Positions 1-11,829 of a DNA stretch of 64,000 nucleotides are shown piece by piece (position 1 is the first letter of the stretch; each line of letters opens with the position of its first letter). This stretch comes from Hippophae tibetana. Taxonomy: Eukaryota > Streptophyta > Magnoliopsida > Rosales > Elaeagnaceae. The stretch spans positions 14,739,001-14,803,000 of the forward strand of contig CM072806.1 of assembly GCA_037013495.1 (NCBI GenBank), given 5' to 3'. A program made the translations under genes and the position numbers. The notes below the pieces were generated by a model, which saw only the letters and a list, made by a program, of their open reading frames with translations, did no database searches and was not told the origin of the DNA.

Positions 1-2
1 TT

Positions 3-2299
3 CACAAAATTCCTAGGTATGAATATCTTCGTGTTTTTTGTTCCCTTTTTTTGTGTCTGCACATCATGATCGACCCACCAAGTTTAATGCTAGATCACAT
101 AGATGCATATTCATTAGGTATCCATCTAGGATAAAAGGTTATCGTGTTTACAATCTGGAAACAAGTAAGAATTTAATGTCTCGTGATGTTATCTTTCATG
201 AACATGTATTTCCTTATTTCACTTTCGCTGTCAACACTCCAACTCTATTCACTCCATTAGAAAATACTATTTATGATGACATACCTAACATTCGTCAATC
301 AATCAATCCAAATACATCATTTCATTATACACCATTTGTCCTTCCAACAATTGACTCAGACATTCTTCACCCTCAAAATTCATCTCCTGAAACATCATCA
401 TCAACGTTTCCACCACACACGACTCTTCTAACACCAATCATACATAGGCTTCGCCGATTTACCAATGTTCCTAGCTATCTTCACAAGTATCATATAGAAG
501 CTTCTTTTCCTTCTCGGTCCTTCCCTTCGTCTAACTCAACATCGTCCAATGACAAAGGTACTTCTCATTCTCTATCTCATGTACTTACTTATGATCGATT
601 ATCACCTGCACATCGTGCCTTTACTACTTCTATTTCCATTCTCAGGGAACTAACCACCTTTGCTGAAGCTTTCAACGATCCAAACTGGAGGCTTGCCATG
701 AAACAAGAATTGGATGCTCTTGAAACTAATAGCACTTGGACGCTTCAACAACTTCCTCCAAACAAGAAACCAGTTGGTTGTAAATGGGTCTACAAAATCA
801 AGTATAATCATGATGGCTCTGTGGAACGATACAAGGCTCGGTTAATGGCCAAAGGATACATTCAGATTGAAAGATTTGATTACCAAGAAACTTTTACACC
901 AGTAGCCAAACTTGTCACTATTTGTGTTCTTCTTGCCATTGCTGCTATTCAAAATTGGCATCTTCGACAACTCAATGTCAACAATTCTTTTCTCTATGGT
1001 GATCTTAATGAAGATGTCTACATATCCCTTCCACCTAGATTCGGACGAAAAAGGGGAAACACGAGTATGTAAGCTACACAAATCTTTGTACGGACTCAAA
1101 CAAGCCTCACGACAATAATTCATCAAGCTATCAATAACACTTAATCTAGCTAGTTTTAACTAATCCAAGTATGATCACTCACTATTCATCCAAACTTGTG
1201 GTAAATCCTTCTCTACTCTTCTTGTCTATGTAGATGATATAATCATAACAGGAAACAATGTACAAAATATTGAAGAAACTAAGAATCATCTCATGCAACA
1301 ATTCAAGCTTAAAGATCTCAGTGAATTAAAGTATTTTTTGAGCATAGAAGTTTCACGTTCCAAGAAGGGAATTGTTCTGTCACAACGCAAGTATGCACTT
1401 GAAATATTGGAGGACATGGGTTATCTTGGTGCCAAATCTACCAATTCACCTATGGAACAAAATTTATCCCTCAGTAAGGTTGAAGGGGAATTCATCAGTA
1501 ACCCCACATCCTATCGAAGACTTATTAGGAAATTAATATACTTGACCATCACAAGACCCGACTTAGTGTATGTCGTGCACATTCTCAGTCAATATATGGA
1601 TAAACCACATCAACCACATTTGGAAATAGCTCAACGTGTGCTATGATATGTCAAGAACACACCAGGGCAAGGTCTTCTTTTTTCTCAACAACTATTTCAC
1701 TACAACTAAATTCTTTTTGTGATGCAAATTGGGCTAAATGCACAGATACACGATGATCAATCATAAGATATTGTATGTTTCTTGGAAACTCGCTAATTTC
1801 TTGGAAGACTAAGAAATAAAATACGGTCTCACAATCAAGTGCAGAAGCAAAATACCGCTCTATGACAGTAGCCTGTTGCGAAGTAACCTAGTTACGATAC
1901 ATTTTGGATGATTTGGGTATCAAATACTCCCAACCAACCAAGTTATATTATGACAATCAAGCAGCCCTACCCATTGCATTAAATCCAGTGTTTCATGAAC
2001 GAACCAAACACATAGATATCGATTGTCATCTAATAAGAAAAAAGATTCAAGATGGAATGATCAAGCCTTATCATATCTCTACATTAGAGCAATCAGTAGA
2101 TATACTTACCAAATCCTTGAGTTTTCCACAATTCTCAAGCTTACTTAACAAGTTAGGAATAATTAACATATATTCCAACTTGAGGGGAAATGTTAAAGAA
2201 CTCAAGATCCAGTTGGTGACAACCAACATACCAGCTGGAAACAGCCACCAACAGATTGGTGGGGAGGAACAGGCTGTCCAAGAACATGCCCCTCCATAA
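3..2299 (+). pseudogene. copia pol remnant: integrase end, reverse transcriptase, RNase H
   Basis: About 38-240 encodes the post-integrase segment seen in copia polyproteins (KFNARSHRCIFIRYP, then SRDVIFHEHVFP). The reverse transcriptase starts near 670 (WRLAMKQELDALE, then WVYKIKYNHDGS). It shifts frame near 1040, continues as LYGLKQASRQ, and meets a stop at about 1115. The catalytic YVDD box is intact at 1227-1238, followed by the DLSELKYFL region up to about 1645. The RNase H part (about 1715-2150) has the SSAEAKYRSM and [21 protein letters not shown] signatures but contains several stops. At least two frameshifts and more than five stops interrupt the reading frame. It is certainly a relic of copia pol; the exact lineage is not assigned. 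Confidence 0.9.
2179..2190 (+). other. polypurine tract of the copia element
   Basis: A purine-rich run (gaggggaaa) lies directly before the TGTTA start of the LTR. This is where plus-strand priming tracts sit in plant copia elements. It is short and contains a pyrimidine, as expected in an old copy. Confidence 0.6.
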
Positions 2300-2395
2300 T
2301 TGTGTTTGTTTTTAATTATTACAATTTTGCTTTTCTTTTGTATAAATAGATTGTAAACATTCGTTTATTCATCATTAATAAAACCATTTCTTACA
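2191..2395 (+). repeat. right LTR of the copia element (about 205 bp)
   Basis: The segment starts TGTTAAAG directly after the polypurine tract and ends at about TTACA. It has a TATA-like box (tataaata) at 2341-2348 and an AATAAA-type signal near 2377. Short LTRs with this layout are typical of small plant copia families. The matching left LTR is outside the window, so the right border is inferred from the expected CA end and is good to a few bases. Confidence 0.65.
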
Positions 2396-3579
2396 CTATC
2401 AAGTCATTAAAGTAATATTTTTTTTAAGAAACAATGGTTTTGTTATTAAAATCACACGGTGCATAAAATAACTTAAAGCATGTTATATTACTCTAAAATT
2501 ATTGGTTGATCTTTACTAATATATATGTTATGACAATACAGGCTACTCAATAAAGAATTTTTTTATTTAAAATAAAAACTTGAGCTTCATAACATTTAGA
2601 AGACAACTTCTTATTTACTTACATATATTCATTGATCTTTACGAATATATATGATATGGAAATGTAGACTACTCAATAGAAAACTTCTTATTTACTTACA
2701 TATATTCATTGATCTTTACGAATATATATGATATGGCAATGCAGACTACTCAATATAAATAATATGAGAAAGTCAAATGGTTAGAAATGAGTAACATTAT
2801 CTCATCGATGTAATCTCTCCCATCTAGAGAAAGAGTGAAGGACATTTCAACTAGTATTCCGAAAACTACTAATGAGTAATTTTATTTCCACAAAAAGTTA
2901 TATATATATTTCAAACGTGAAATTTTTAAATAGAATCCACGTGTGAAAGAGATGCGCGAGAGCACAAGCTTGTGAAGGAAAAACAGCGACAACGCGGGGT
3001 AGCAATAGCAACAAGCGACGAGCAACGATGAAAACAATAACGATTGATAAGAATGAGTGAAATGCGCAGTAAAGGTTAGGAAATTTCTGTTTTTAGGGCA
3101 AAATTATTCACAAAAACTCACACAAAATTTGCATGATTTTTTTACATAATACTAATAATTTTTTTGTATATGTTTTTTAAATAACCCATACAAATATATC
3201 TTTTTAAAATTTTGTGCGAGTTTTACTAGAAACCCATGCAAAATAACCCACGTAAATTTCAAAAATTGAAGTATTGTGGTTATGTTATCCCGTTGGAGAG
3301 TGGACATTTCTCGATATCTAAAATTATTTTCTAGCTCCCTCATCGATGATCACCACCCCCTTGCCACCTTAGGGGATGAGTGTGTAACACTTGTTACCCT
3401 TGTTAGGGTATAGCTTTTACCCTTACCATCTTAGCCAATGATGATCATCACAGTGGGAAATGAGGTGGCCAATGAAAGTCTAAGAGGTTGCAATTTTCTA
3501 TAAATTTTCATCTCCTACTTCTTCCTTGGCCAAAATTGAGGGAGGTTGTGCCAGTTTGGTACTAGACTTCACTGATTCA
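2396..3579. other. intergenic, no gene seen
   Basis: AT-rich DNA without a supported gene. It holds a 77-bp tandem duplication (listed separately), a short more GC-rich patch near 2940-3060, and a weak inverted repeat. In that repeat, a stretch at 3111-3130 (actcacacaaaattt) is mirrored at about 3205-3225 (aaattttgtgcgagt). Confidence 0.7.
2605..2756. repeat. tandem duplication, 77-bp unit
   Basis: Two adjacent copies (2605-2681 and 2682-2756) are almost identical over the stretch from aacttcttattta to gactactcaata. A more diverged partial copy of the same sequence lies upstream at about 2501-2551, and a distant relative of its start near 26410. Confidence 0.85.
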
Positions 3580-4700
3580 TTTGTGTTCCATTTTCCTTCT
3601 AAATTTTAGGTTCAAGAAACAATGTAGCATCTATCTGATATAGGATATCAAAGAAGAGTAGCTCTCATATTTCTCAAACATTGGGTTGAGTGTAAAAAAT
3701 ATGAGATTAAGTGAGGTTTTGTGTAAAGGTAAAATGTATGGATGGTTAGTGGAGAGCTACATCATTTTGGGGAGTTACTCTTAATATTGATTTGTCATAT
3801 GTCACCTAGTAGTTGCAAGAGTAAAACAGTTTTCATAGATGAAGAGCATATGTAGTGGTTTATTGTGTCTTGACTAGTAGTTGCAAGTATGCAACAGTTC
3901 ACATAGGTGAAGAGCCTATGTAGTAATGTGTCATATGTCGATTGGGTGTGTCAAGGTCACAATGTTATCCATGTTAGGAGTTTGTGAGGCTGCAATGTGG
4001 TGATGAAGATTCATGGATGAGCTTAGATCTTCTTGGATCAGGTGTTGTGCTGACAATGAATGAGACAGCTTATGCACAGTTAGGACAGATATCATGACTG
4101 ATATAAGGTATTTACATTTATACTTTTATCGAGTTATATACTATTGATTTACAAATTAGTGAATTTCTTACAGCCGAGTGGTTACCTTAAGCAACCCAAA
4201 GCTGTTATCACATAAATAAGTGTTCTATTTAGGTTTACCTTGCTATATGTTGTATTATGTATGATTGCATGTTGTGAGACTACAATCATTATTTATAGTA
4301 TATGTTTGCACATGCGAGGTCTTGAAGTGATTGAAAATCATTTATAACTTTTCCAATATGTTTTCATGTTTGACGTGTTATGTGTTGTTTAACATGTTAA
4401 TACATGTTGCTAGCTTGGACATAGGCCAATGAGACACACTATCACTATTGTGTTTATTATAGATCTTTCTTCCTTATCTATTATTTGTTTCTTGATTAAT
4501 TGATTCAAACATTTTCTATTTATTATATTTATATTATGATATATGTTTCATTTATGTTGTTAGACTTACTTAGACGAGTTAATATAGAGTTTGCGAAAAA
4601 CATTTCATGCATTGACATGATCATCCTCTTTTTAGGTCCTAGATGCCCATTTATATCAGAAACTCAATTTATATATGTAATTATTTGGACGTATAGAATT
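3580..4700. repeat. dispersed repeat R1, copy 1
   Basis: Several separated blocks match 36945-37575 in the same order and orientation. Examples are the run from ctcatatttctcaaacattg to gagtgtaaaaaatatgag near 3668, the block around gttgctagcttggacatagg near 4410, and ggtcctagatgcccattt near 4636. Copy 1 has about 500 extra bases in the middle, including a 68-bp period duplication (agtagttgcaag at about 3808 and 3876). The second copy sits upstream of a copia primer-binding site, so R1 may derive from a copia LTR; that is inference. Confidence 0.65.
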
Positions 4701-5531
4701 CTCATAGATATAAGTTTCTACTCTCATTATCTCGTTATTTTCTATAATTAGTTTGAACTAATATATGAGGCCAATCATGTGCAATTAATAATTTCTAAGA
4801 AAATTGTAAATAACTTTTATTTATATGTGTTAATTTATGAGTTAATTTAAGTAAACTTTTCATATTTGGCACATCACTTAATATAAATAATAGTTCACCT
4901 AAAATTGTTTGAAAATTTCTATAAAAATGTATGCTTTCATTAATAAAAAACTCAAATTAGTTTAATGATTCTTATTTATAATTTATTATTAAATAATTAT
5001 TTTCTTATTATTTTAGAAAAATAATTATATATGTGATTAATAACAATTTTTAGTTAATAATTTCTAAAAAAGAAAAAGAAAATTACAAATAAGTTATTTC
5101 AAAAAACTTGGTTATTCATATTTCTATTTCAAAAACCACAAACTTTTTAGTTTTTAATATGAATTTTATATTTCTTATCATTTTTTTATCAATATACATC
5201 CAAATGAAATTCATAAGACTTAATTAATGTTAGAGTATGTTTTTAATGAAAATTAAAAAAATCAAAAAATTTAAAAATTTGAATCAAATATTATAGTTTT
5301 AAAAAAATTTAAATCATGTCATATTTTATATTTGGTTCCTTGAAAACATGAGTGTGTGAGTATTAGAATAAGATATATAAATAGTTATCAGATATACTTA
5401 ACCATAACTACATTTTTTCATTCATTTTCTAATTTTAATTCGACCATGATATTAACAAACTATTATAAGTAAAAATTAGTTATATATCTGTTTTAAATAA
5501 AAATCCACTTATGGATATTTAAATATATTTC
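4700..5531. repeat. dispersed repeat R2, copy 1, left part
   Basis: It aligns collinearly with 26520-28150. Matching blocks include the run from taattagtttgaactaatatatga to gtgttaatttatgagttaattt, then ccaaatgaaattcata, and finally aaataaaaatccacttatgg just before 5531. The copy stops exactly at the first base of the Tat-type LTR and resumes after 17911, so R2 is the target of that insertion. Confidence 0.75.
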
Positions 5532-5950
5532 TGTTTGGTATTATATATGTAACAAGTACATGACCTAACAACCTGAGATACCTCGTTACCATATAACGAC
5601 CTGATAAGTCTGAAGATCAAGACATGATGAGTGAAGATCTATACCATATAACGACCTTACCACCATACACCGTCCTAATGACTTGGGTGACTAATTTAGG
5701 GCCTCAAGTCGTATGTATATAACGACTTGTTTATGTAATGCTTATAGCGATCTGGTTTAATATGAATTGTATTGTATATATTTCTGCTGCTTGTATGAGA
5801 GCTCCAACCTATGTAACTTAGACACTTGTCTACTAGGTGTTATATATACCTATTCAATGAGGAGAATACAAGATCTATTTATTTATCAATATTTTCTACT
5901 TCTCACTAAAAATTACTATAACCCTTAATGCATTAAATTCTTTCTAAATA
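5532..5950 (+). repeat. left LTR of the Tat-type element (419 bp)
   Basis: It aligns end to end with 17421-17911. Both start TGTTTG, share the paired blocks around the run from ccatataacgacct to cgtatgtatataacgac, and share a TATA box (5841-5848 here). Without the extra 72-bp unit of the right LTR, both are 419 bp. The two copies differ at many positions, so the insertion is old. Confidence 0.88.
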
Positions 5951-5952
5951 AT

Positions 5953-5971
5953 TAGCAACTTTTGTGGGAAC
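5953..5971 (+). other. primer-binding site of the Tat-type element
   Basis: The 19 bases directly after the left LTR match the plant gypsy primer site TGGCGCCGTCTGTGGGAAC (tRNA-Asp-type, as I recall) at 14 of 19 positions. The final TGTGGGAAC is perfect. Position and sequence fix the end of the left LTR. Confidence 0.75.
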
Positions 5972-5999
5972 TTAAATCTATCTAGTCCATAGTTAGCAT

Positions 6000-7790
6000 T
6001 TGATACCTGATATCTTATCCCTAAGAGAATTAACTTGTGTTTTGGGAACATCTACACTACACGAAATGGACAGCCCACAATTACTTACTGAGCAGGTTGA
6101 AAGTCTTTCCCATCTAGCTCTAGAGTTTGACCTCAATGATCAGACATGTGTATCCTCATCCATACGGTCAGTACAAGATCACGAACTAGGTAGTGCTCAC
6201 CCCCTAGTCAGTAAAATTCACCAAATCTCATTCCGTCATGATGCAACCACGCCCACTAGAATAACTCAATACCTCATTAGTTTGCTGAATTATAGTTCTA
6301 AAAGTGCTTCCCTTGAAAAATATGCAACGATGAAGAGTCTTCAAAGACAAATAAATGAATTGAAGCAAGCTTTCACCAAATCTCAAAGAGAGAAAAACAA
6401 GTTAAAGTCCCAATTAGAATAGAAGGAATATTCGGAGGTTGATAGTTCATTTCATACGCCTAGCCAAATGATATTGGATAATCACCCACCTAGGAGGGGA
6501 CATGTATCATGCAATCCATACCCACAACAACATTTATGAGTTGTAGAAAAACACCCTCGTATAGCTCCAAATCCCAATTTTCTTCTAGGGTTTTCATAGA
6601 AGAATCCACCAATTCATGAGCCTGTAATGTAGCATACATACCTTTCAGCACCTACACATTCAAGTCTCAAGAATTTTATAACTATAGGATTTCCAACCCT
6701 TTTATATGTCTTGAATGATGTCTTAGACAAAAAATTATGGAGGAGAAGATGTGGGCTAAAATAAATGATTGACTTAAAGGATAGGAGAAGCTAAGACCTT
6801 GGGGTGATATCGAAACTATTTGTAATCAGTTGTCAACATCACCTTTTTCGAATGCTCTTGAGATAACATTACCTCCCCCAAAATTTAATGCTCCCAAATG
6901 TCGTACTTATAAAGAGGCAAAATATTTGGTAGCTCATGTTTTCCAATTTAAGATGGCCATGGATGTTGTGAGCCTTCCAGTAAACAAAAGAGAAGCGATG
7001 TATTGAAAATTATTTTTTGCTACTTTCCAAGAAACATTGAAACAATGGTTCATGGAATTGCCTCCTAAAAGTATAAATAGATTTTATGATCTAGTAAAGG
7101 TGTTTATTACCAATTATGCATGCAACAAACCCCTAAGGAAGGAGTCTTATCATTTCTTTTCATTAATCCAAGAGGAGGAAGAAAGAATTGAAACTTATAT
7201 AAGGAAGTTAAGATGGAAAAATTGAAATCTCTCAATGTCCCGGTTCTATGGCAATCAAAGCTTTTCACAAAGGAAACAAGCGTGATACTAGCCTTTTCAT
7301 CGAGTTGACAAAAACCATCCCCTAATCTTTAGACGTGGTCTATGAAGAAACCGAGAAATTCATAAATGCGGTATGGGAAATGAAATGCACTAAAAGAGTG
7401 GTCAATAGAAGCGTGAATAAACCTACCTCAAGTAAAAGAGAAAAGAATAGAAGGCCTATCAGGGAAAGGCGCCCAAACCCTCATCTTTTTAAACCTATGA
7501 TCACATGGAGGGAAAGATTAGCGACTTGGAATCAAACCTTATCCCATTTTAGAGGTCCAATTTTACGAGTTTCATTGACAGAGGCAGTGCAATGAATGAA
7601 GCATCTTAACAATGTCAAATGGTCATGAAGACTCCACTTAAAAATCCTAACAAATATTGTGTGTTCCACAAAGACATAGGACATTGGACCAAAGATTACA
7701 GATAGCTTAAATAGGAGATTGAACATTTTCTTTCGAAAGGATATCTATGTTATATTATTAATAGAACATGAGGTCCATAAGAAGGAAATC
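6000..7790 (+). pseudogene. gag of the Tat-type element, broken
   Basis: The first part (to about 6420) is a polar, coiled-coil-like segment ending in lysine-rich heptads. The capsid-like core of the plant retrotransposon gag family (PF03732 type) is visible at about 6850-7225, with the signatures LPPPKFNAPKC and QWFMELPPKSINRFYDLVKVF, then the FFSLIQEEEERIETYIRKLR region. A CCHC-like segment near 7650-7700 reads KYCVFHKDIGHWTKD and lacks a full set of ligands. Stops occur at about 6421, 6535, 7004 and 7223, with frameshifts between. It packaged element RNA when alive; it cannot be translated intact now. Confidence 0.85.
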
Positions 7791-7879
7791 CAAGAGGTAA
7801 CAATCCCATTCAATGAGGGAGAACACACCCAAATCTAGCTATTAGGAACGTCAATAGGACTAATTAGGCTCCACCAAGG

Positions 7880-8500
7880 GATGTTCGAATAATTCACACC
7901 ATACATGGTGGACCTACTATGGAAGGTCACTCCAGCAATTCGAGGAAAAGATATGCTCGGGAAGCTAGAGACACAAACCAGTTAGTTAATAGTTTGAAGC
8001 TTGAGGGGCTAATTTATCCTATCAGTTTTGATGGAAGAATAGTTATCTCGCCTCATGATGAACTATTGGTGATTACAATCAAGATCGCACATTGTGAAGT
8101 GCGTAGAATTCTGGTAGACAACTCTTCAGATTTATTATACTTGTCTTCCTTATTTGATATGGGAATAGACCCTAAATAGATTACACAACAAAAATTCCAT
8201 TAGTGGGTTTTAATGGAAATGTAACTATGACATGCAGTAGGGACCATACGCTTATCAATCTCTGTGGAAGGAGATATAGTTGTTAGGAATTTTATAGTAT
8301 TAAACACCCCTACATCTTACAATTCAATCTTGGGTCGACCTTGGATCAATAAGATGAAAGTAATACTCTCCACGTATCATCATCTTGTTAAATATCCTAT
8401 TGTTTACAAGATTAAAGAAATCAAGGAAGACAAGAACAAGACGAGAAGATGTTATAATGCCACCATGAGAAACACAGTACCCTCATCATCGAAGTAGCAA
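7880..8500 (+). pseudogene. aspartic protease region of the Tat-type element
   Basis: The linker before it has the frequent Tat/gypsy phrase RIIHTIHGGPT followed by KRYAREA. The protease active site appears as ILVDNSSDLLY, with the catalytic aspartate codon at 8117-8119; the usual DNGSS has become DNSSD. A downstream block, NTPTSYNSILGRPWINKMK, is the conserved C-terminal half. One stop (about 8177) and a frameshift separate the two halves. Confidence 0.85.
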
Positions 8501-8839
8501 TTAAAGAATAAGAACTGCTCAAGTGGGAAGAATATGTCAAGAGCGGGATAACATACTATGATGGTAAACCCCAATGATTATGAGACGATTCATATAGGAG
8601 ATACAAGGGATGACAAAATTGTAAAGATTAACTCTAAATTGACCCTTTTGTTGAAAGCTACATTTAGTGATTTTCTACAAGATGATATCAACCTTTTTTC
8701 ATGGAAGCTTGAAGACATGCTTGGCATCGATCCCATCATCATTTCTCATTAATTATGTGTTAACCGTACCAAAAAAAAGGTCAAATAAAGAAAATGAAAG
8801 TTTGCTCGAGATAAAAGCGATGTCATAAAGAGAATGTCA

Positions 8840-9475
8840 ATTCTTTCAAAAGTGTGGGTTGGGTTCATGAGATCAAATACCCAACTTGGTTATCGAATGT
8901 GGTGTTAGTAAATAAACCAAAGGGAGAACACCAAATGTGTGTTGATTTTACATACTTGAATAAGGCAACATCAAAGGATTGTTTCCCATTGCCTAATATT
9001 GATCAATTAGTCGATGCCACAGTTGGTTTTGAAATGATGAGTTTTATGGACACTTATTCAAGTTACCATTAAATCCAAATGCACCCTAGAAATGAAGAAA
9101 AAATAGCATTCATTACGAAATAAGGAACTTATTGTTATACAAGAATCCCCTTCAACTTGAAAAATGCAAGGGCTATTTATCAAAGGATGGTCAAAAAAAA
9201 TTTTGAAGATCAAATGGATCAAAACATGGAAGTGTGTATGGATTACATGATGGTAAAAACCAAGTATGCCAAGGACCACATTTCTGATCTTAAGGAGGTT
9301 TTTTCTATAATTTGGAGTTACAAGATGTGGCTTAACCCAAAAAAGTGTCTTTGGGGTAACCTCGCAAAATCTCCTAAGGTATTAGTATCATTCAAGGGCA
9401 TAAAGGCTAATCTTGAAAAAAAAAATTGGCTTTGGTGAACATGAGATCCCCAATTTGTCTTAAGGAGCTTCAATA
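8840..9475 (+). pseudogene. reverse transcriptase of the Tat-type element, active site lost
   Basis: Recognisable blocks are the run from EIKYPTWLSNVVLVNKPKGE to MCVDFTYLNKA, then FPLPNIDQLVDATVG and FMDTYSSYHQ (the last with a stop). The catalytic box that should read YVDD is CMDY at 9235-9246, so the polymerase site is destroyed. The region after it (KKCLWG, then SFKGIKAN) corresponds to the thumb region. Stops at 9070 and 9123 and a frameshift near 9420 add to the damage. Confidence 0.87.
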
Positions 9476-9554
9476 ACTAAATGGTCATATAGTTGCACTA
9501 AGTCATTTCATCTCTATATGCACCAAAAAGTGTCTACCATTTTTCTAATTATTG

Positions 9555-10500
9555 AAGAAAAATAAGGAGTATATATGGGAAAACGACTATGAACAAGCTT
9601 TCCAATCTATTAAAGACTATTTGGGGAAGGCACCTCTTTTGACCAATCCTATTGCTGGCGAGGTAGTAAACATGTGAATGTCTCTCACGAATAAGGTCGT
9701 TAGTGATGTATTGGTAGTTGAGAGAGATGGGAAACAACACCTTGTGTACTATGTAAGCCACTCTTTGATAGGAGTGCAACAATTATACCCCTTGTTAGAC
9801 AAGGTGACATTTATGATAAGAATAATGACACATAAACTTAAATACTACTTCAATGTCCATAAGATAGTGGTTCTCACTTCATATCCCTTAAAGAATATTT
9901 TGGGTAAGCCATATCAATTCAATTGTCTCTCTCAAATATCTATTGAGTTAAGTGAGTTTGAGATACACTATAAGCCATTATCGGTAATCAAGGGAAAAGT
10001 TCTCGCAGATTTCATCGCTAAATGAACTCAGGAGTGTACGCCAGTACAAAAGACTATAGAAACAATGTCTATGGTGGTAATACTTACCCCCATACTAGAT
10101 CTATGGAAGGTGTATGTTGATGAGGTGAGAAAATCGAGAGGAATGGGGATTGGAATTGTGATAATTAATCCAATATGGGGCTTCATAGAGTAGTGTCTTC
10201 GTATTACTTTCCAAGCGACCAATAATGTGGCTGAATATAAAGCATTGCTCTTGGCCTTACCCCAATTGATAACCTTGAGAGCTAAAAGAGTGTTGATCCA
10301 TAGTGCCTCATAGTTGGTAGTAAACAAAGTTAACGACGAGTTTGAGGCTAAGAAAGAAAAGATGAAACTCCATATGTAAGAGGAGAAGAAAGTAAGGGTA
10401 GCCTTTGAAACATTTAAGAGTAAACAAATTCCTCAAGAAGGAAATTCACATGCCAATTCCCTTGCCATATTGGCATCAATAGTGATCTTAGACTTAAATA
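9555..10500 (+). pseudogene. RNase H and second (archaeal-type) RNase H of the Tat-type element
   Basis: The first RNase H is seen from YEQAFQSIKDYLGKAPLL (about 9586) through YYVSHSLIGVQQLYPLLDK and ELSEFEIHYKP to DFIAK (10023). A second RNase H follows in the same strand: WKVYVDEVRKSRGMGIGIVI, then FQATNNVAEYKALLLAL and a later GNSHANSLAILAS. This double arrangement is the recognised hallmark of the Tat clade. In the second domain one acidic metal ligand is kept (YVDEV) and E of NVAEYKAL is kept; stops occur at about 10022, 10192 and 10310. Confidence 0.85.
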
Positions 10501-10884
10501 GGGTGATCACGACATCATGTTTATCGAGTCCTAGTATCGAGGAAGATGGAGTGAAGGATCAAACTCAGTCGGACATCAATTCTACAACTCACACTTCTTC
10601 ATTGACCCTATACTTAGAATACCTCATCAATGATACCCTACTAGAGAACAAGGACTTAGCTCGCAAAATTATGACAAAAGAAAAAAAAATATATGACTAT
10701 TTAGGGGGTATTGTATCGAAAATATTATGGTGGATTATGGCTAAAATGCTTACCCACATCAAAAGCTTAGATTATGTTGAGAAAATTACATGAGGGGTAA
10801 TGTGGAGCCCATTCTAGAGGAAGAACCTTTTCCTAGAGAATCATTCAACAGGTTTATTATTGGTCTACTCTTCTCAAGGATTGC

Positions 10885-11775
10885 ATCACTCATGTCCAAA
10901 GATGTGATAGGTGCAAAAGGCACACCAATGCACCACATCAACCAGCCAATGACTTGAAGTCCATTGTCAGTACATAGCCATTTCAAAAATAAGGACTCGA
11001 TGTTTTCGGGCTCTTACCCCTTGCCATAGGCAAAATAAAATTTTTAATAGTAGCAACTAATTATTTTTCTAAGTGGATAGAAGCTAAACCATTGGCGATA
11101 ATTCAAGCGGTGGATGTGTAGAAATTTATTTGGAAAATTATCATATGTAGATATGGTTTACCCTATGAGTTAGTCACTAATAATGGTTGGTAGTTCATAG
11201 GCCAATAGTTAGTATTTTTCTACGATAAAATAGGCATCAAATTGTCCCATTCCACCTCTTATAGACCACAAGCAAATGATCAAGTAGAGTTATCCAACAG
11301 AACACTTGTCAATATATTGCGAAAACATTTGGAATGAGAAAAAGTTAAATGGATAAATGAATTACCCAGTGTTCTTCGGGCCACAACAACCACCCCTAGG
11401 GTATCAATGGGCCCTCGGAGATATATGAGCCTACTCTCAGGTCAAGGATCATGCAAGAAGATAATGATCACCTCAAAAGTGAGGATCTCCTATTGGCCGA
11501 AGAAAAAAAGGAAGAAGCTTTGATACACATTGAATCACAAAAGAGAGAAATTCAAAAGATGTTTAGCAGATTCGTGGGAATGGGTCTTATGGAAGTCATT
11601 GGGAAACAAAGTTCAAACTACCTATGGAAAGTTTACCACAATATAGAAAGGTTTGTATCGAATATATGATATTACTCCAGAAGGATCTTATTTGATCAAA
11701 CGTGATGGCATAAAGGAGGGGTTAAGTTAGAATGGGGAATACCTCAAGAAATACTATGTATAAAATCTTATGATT
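10885..11775 (+). pseudogene. integrase of the Tat-type element, catalytic residues lost
   Basis: The zinc-finger end (CDRCKRHTNAPHQPAN) is followed by the DDE core. The first catalytic aspartate is replaced in ATNYFSKW (Asn codon 11059-11061) and the second in LVTNNGW (Asn codon 11179-11181). The glutamate region QANDQVELSNRTLV near 11275 is kept. Downstream, SEDLLLAEEKKEEALIHIESQ is the usual helical segment, and a C-terminal tail runs to about 11775. Several stops are present (about 10990, 11119, 11190, 11335). Two of three catalytic residues are changed, so the enzyme is dead even apart from the stops. Confidence 0.87.
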
Positions 11776-11829
11776 GATATATTGAAAAACAATGATGTAT
11801 TTTAAGCCCATTCGTGTGTTGTGTTATAA

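Larger units (their letters stand above)
1..2395 (+). mobile_element. Ty1/copia LTR retrotransposon, 3' part, decayed
   Basis: The window opens inside a copia element. In order there are the end of the integrase region, reverse transcriptase, copia-type RNase H, a polypurine tract and a short right LTR. The order integrase before reverse transcriptase is diagnostic of Ty1/copia. The left LTR and gag lie outside the window, so the target-site duplication cannot be read. Several stops and frameshifts make it non-autonomous. Confidence 0.9.
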
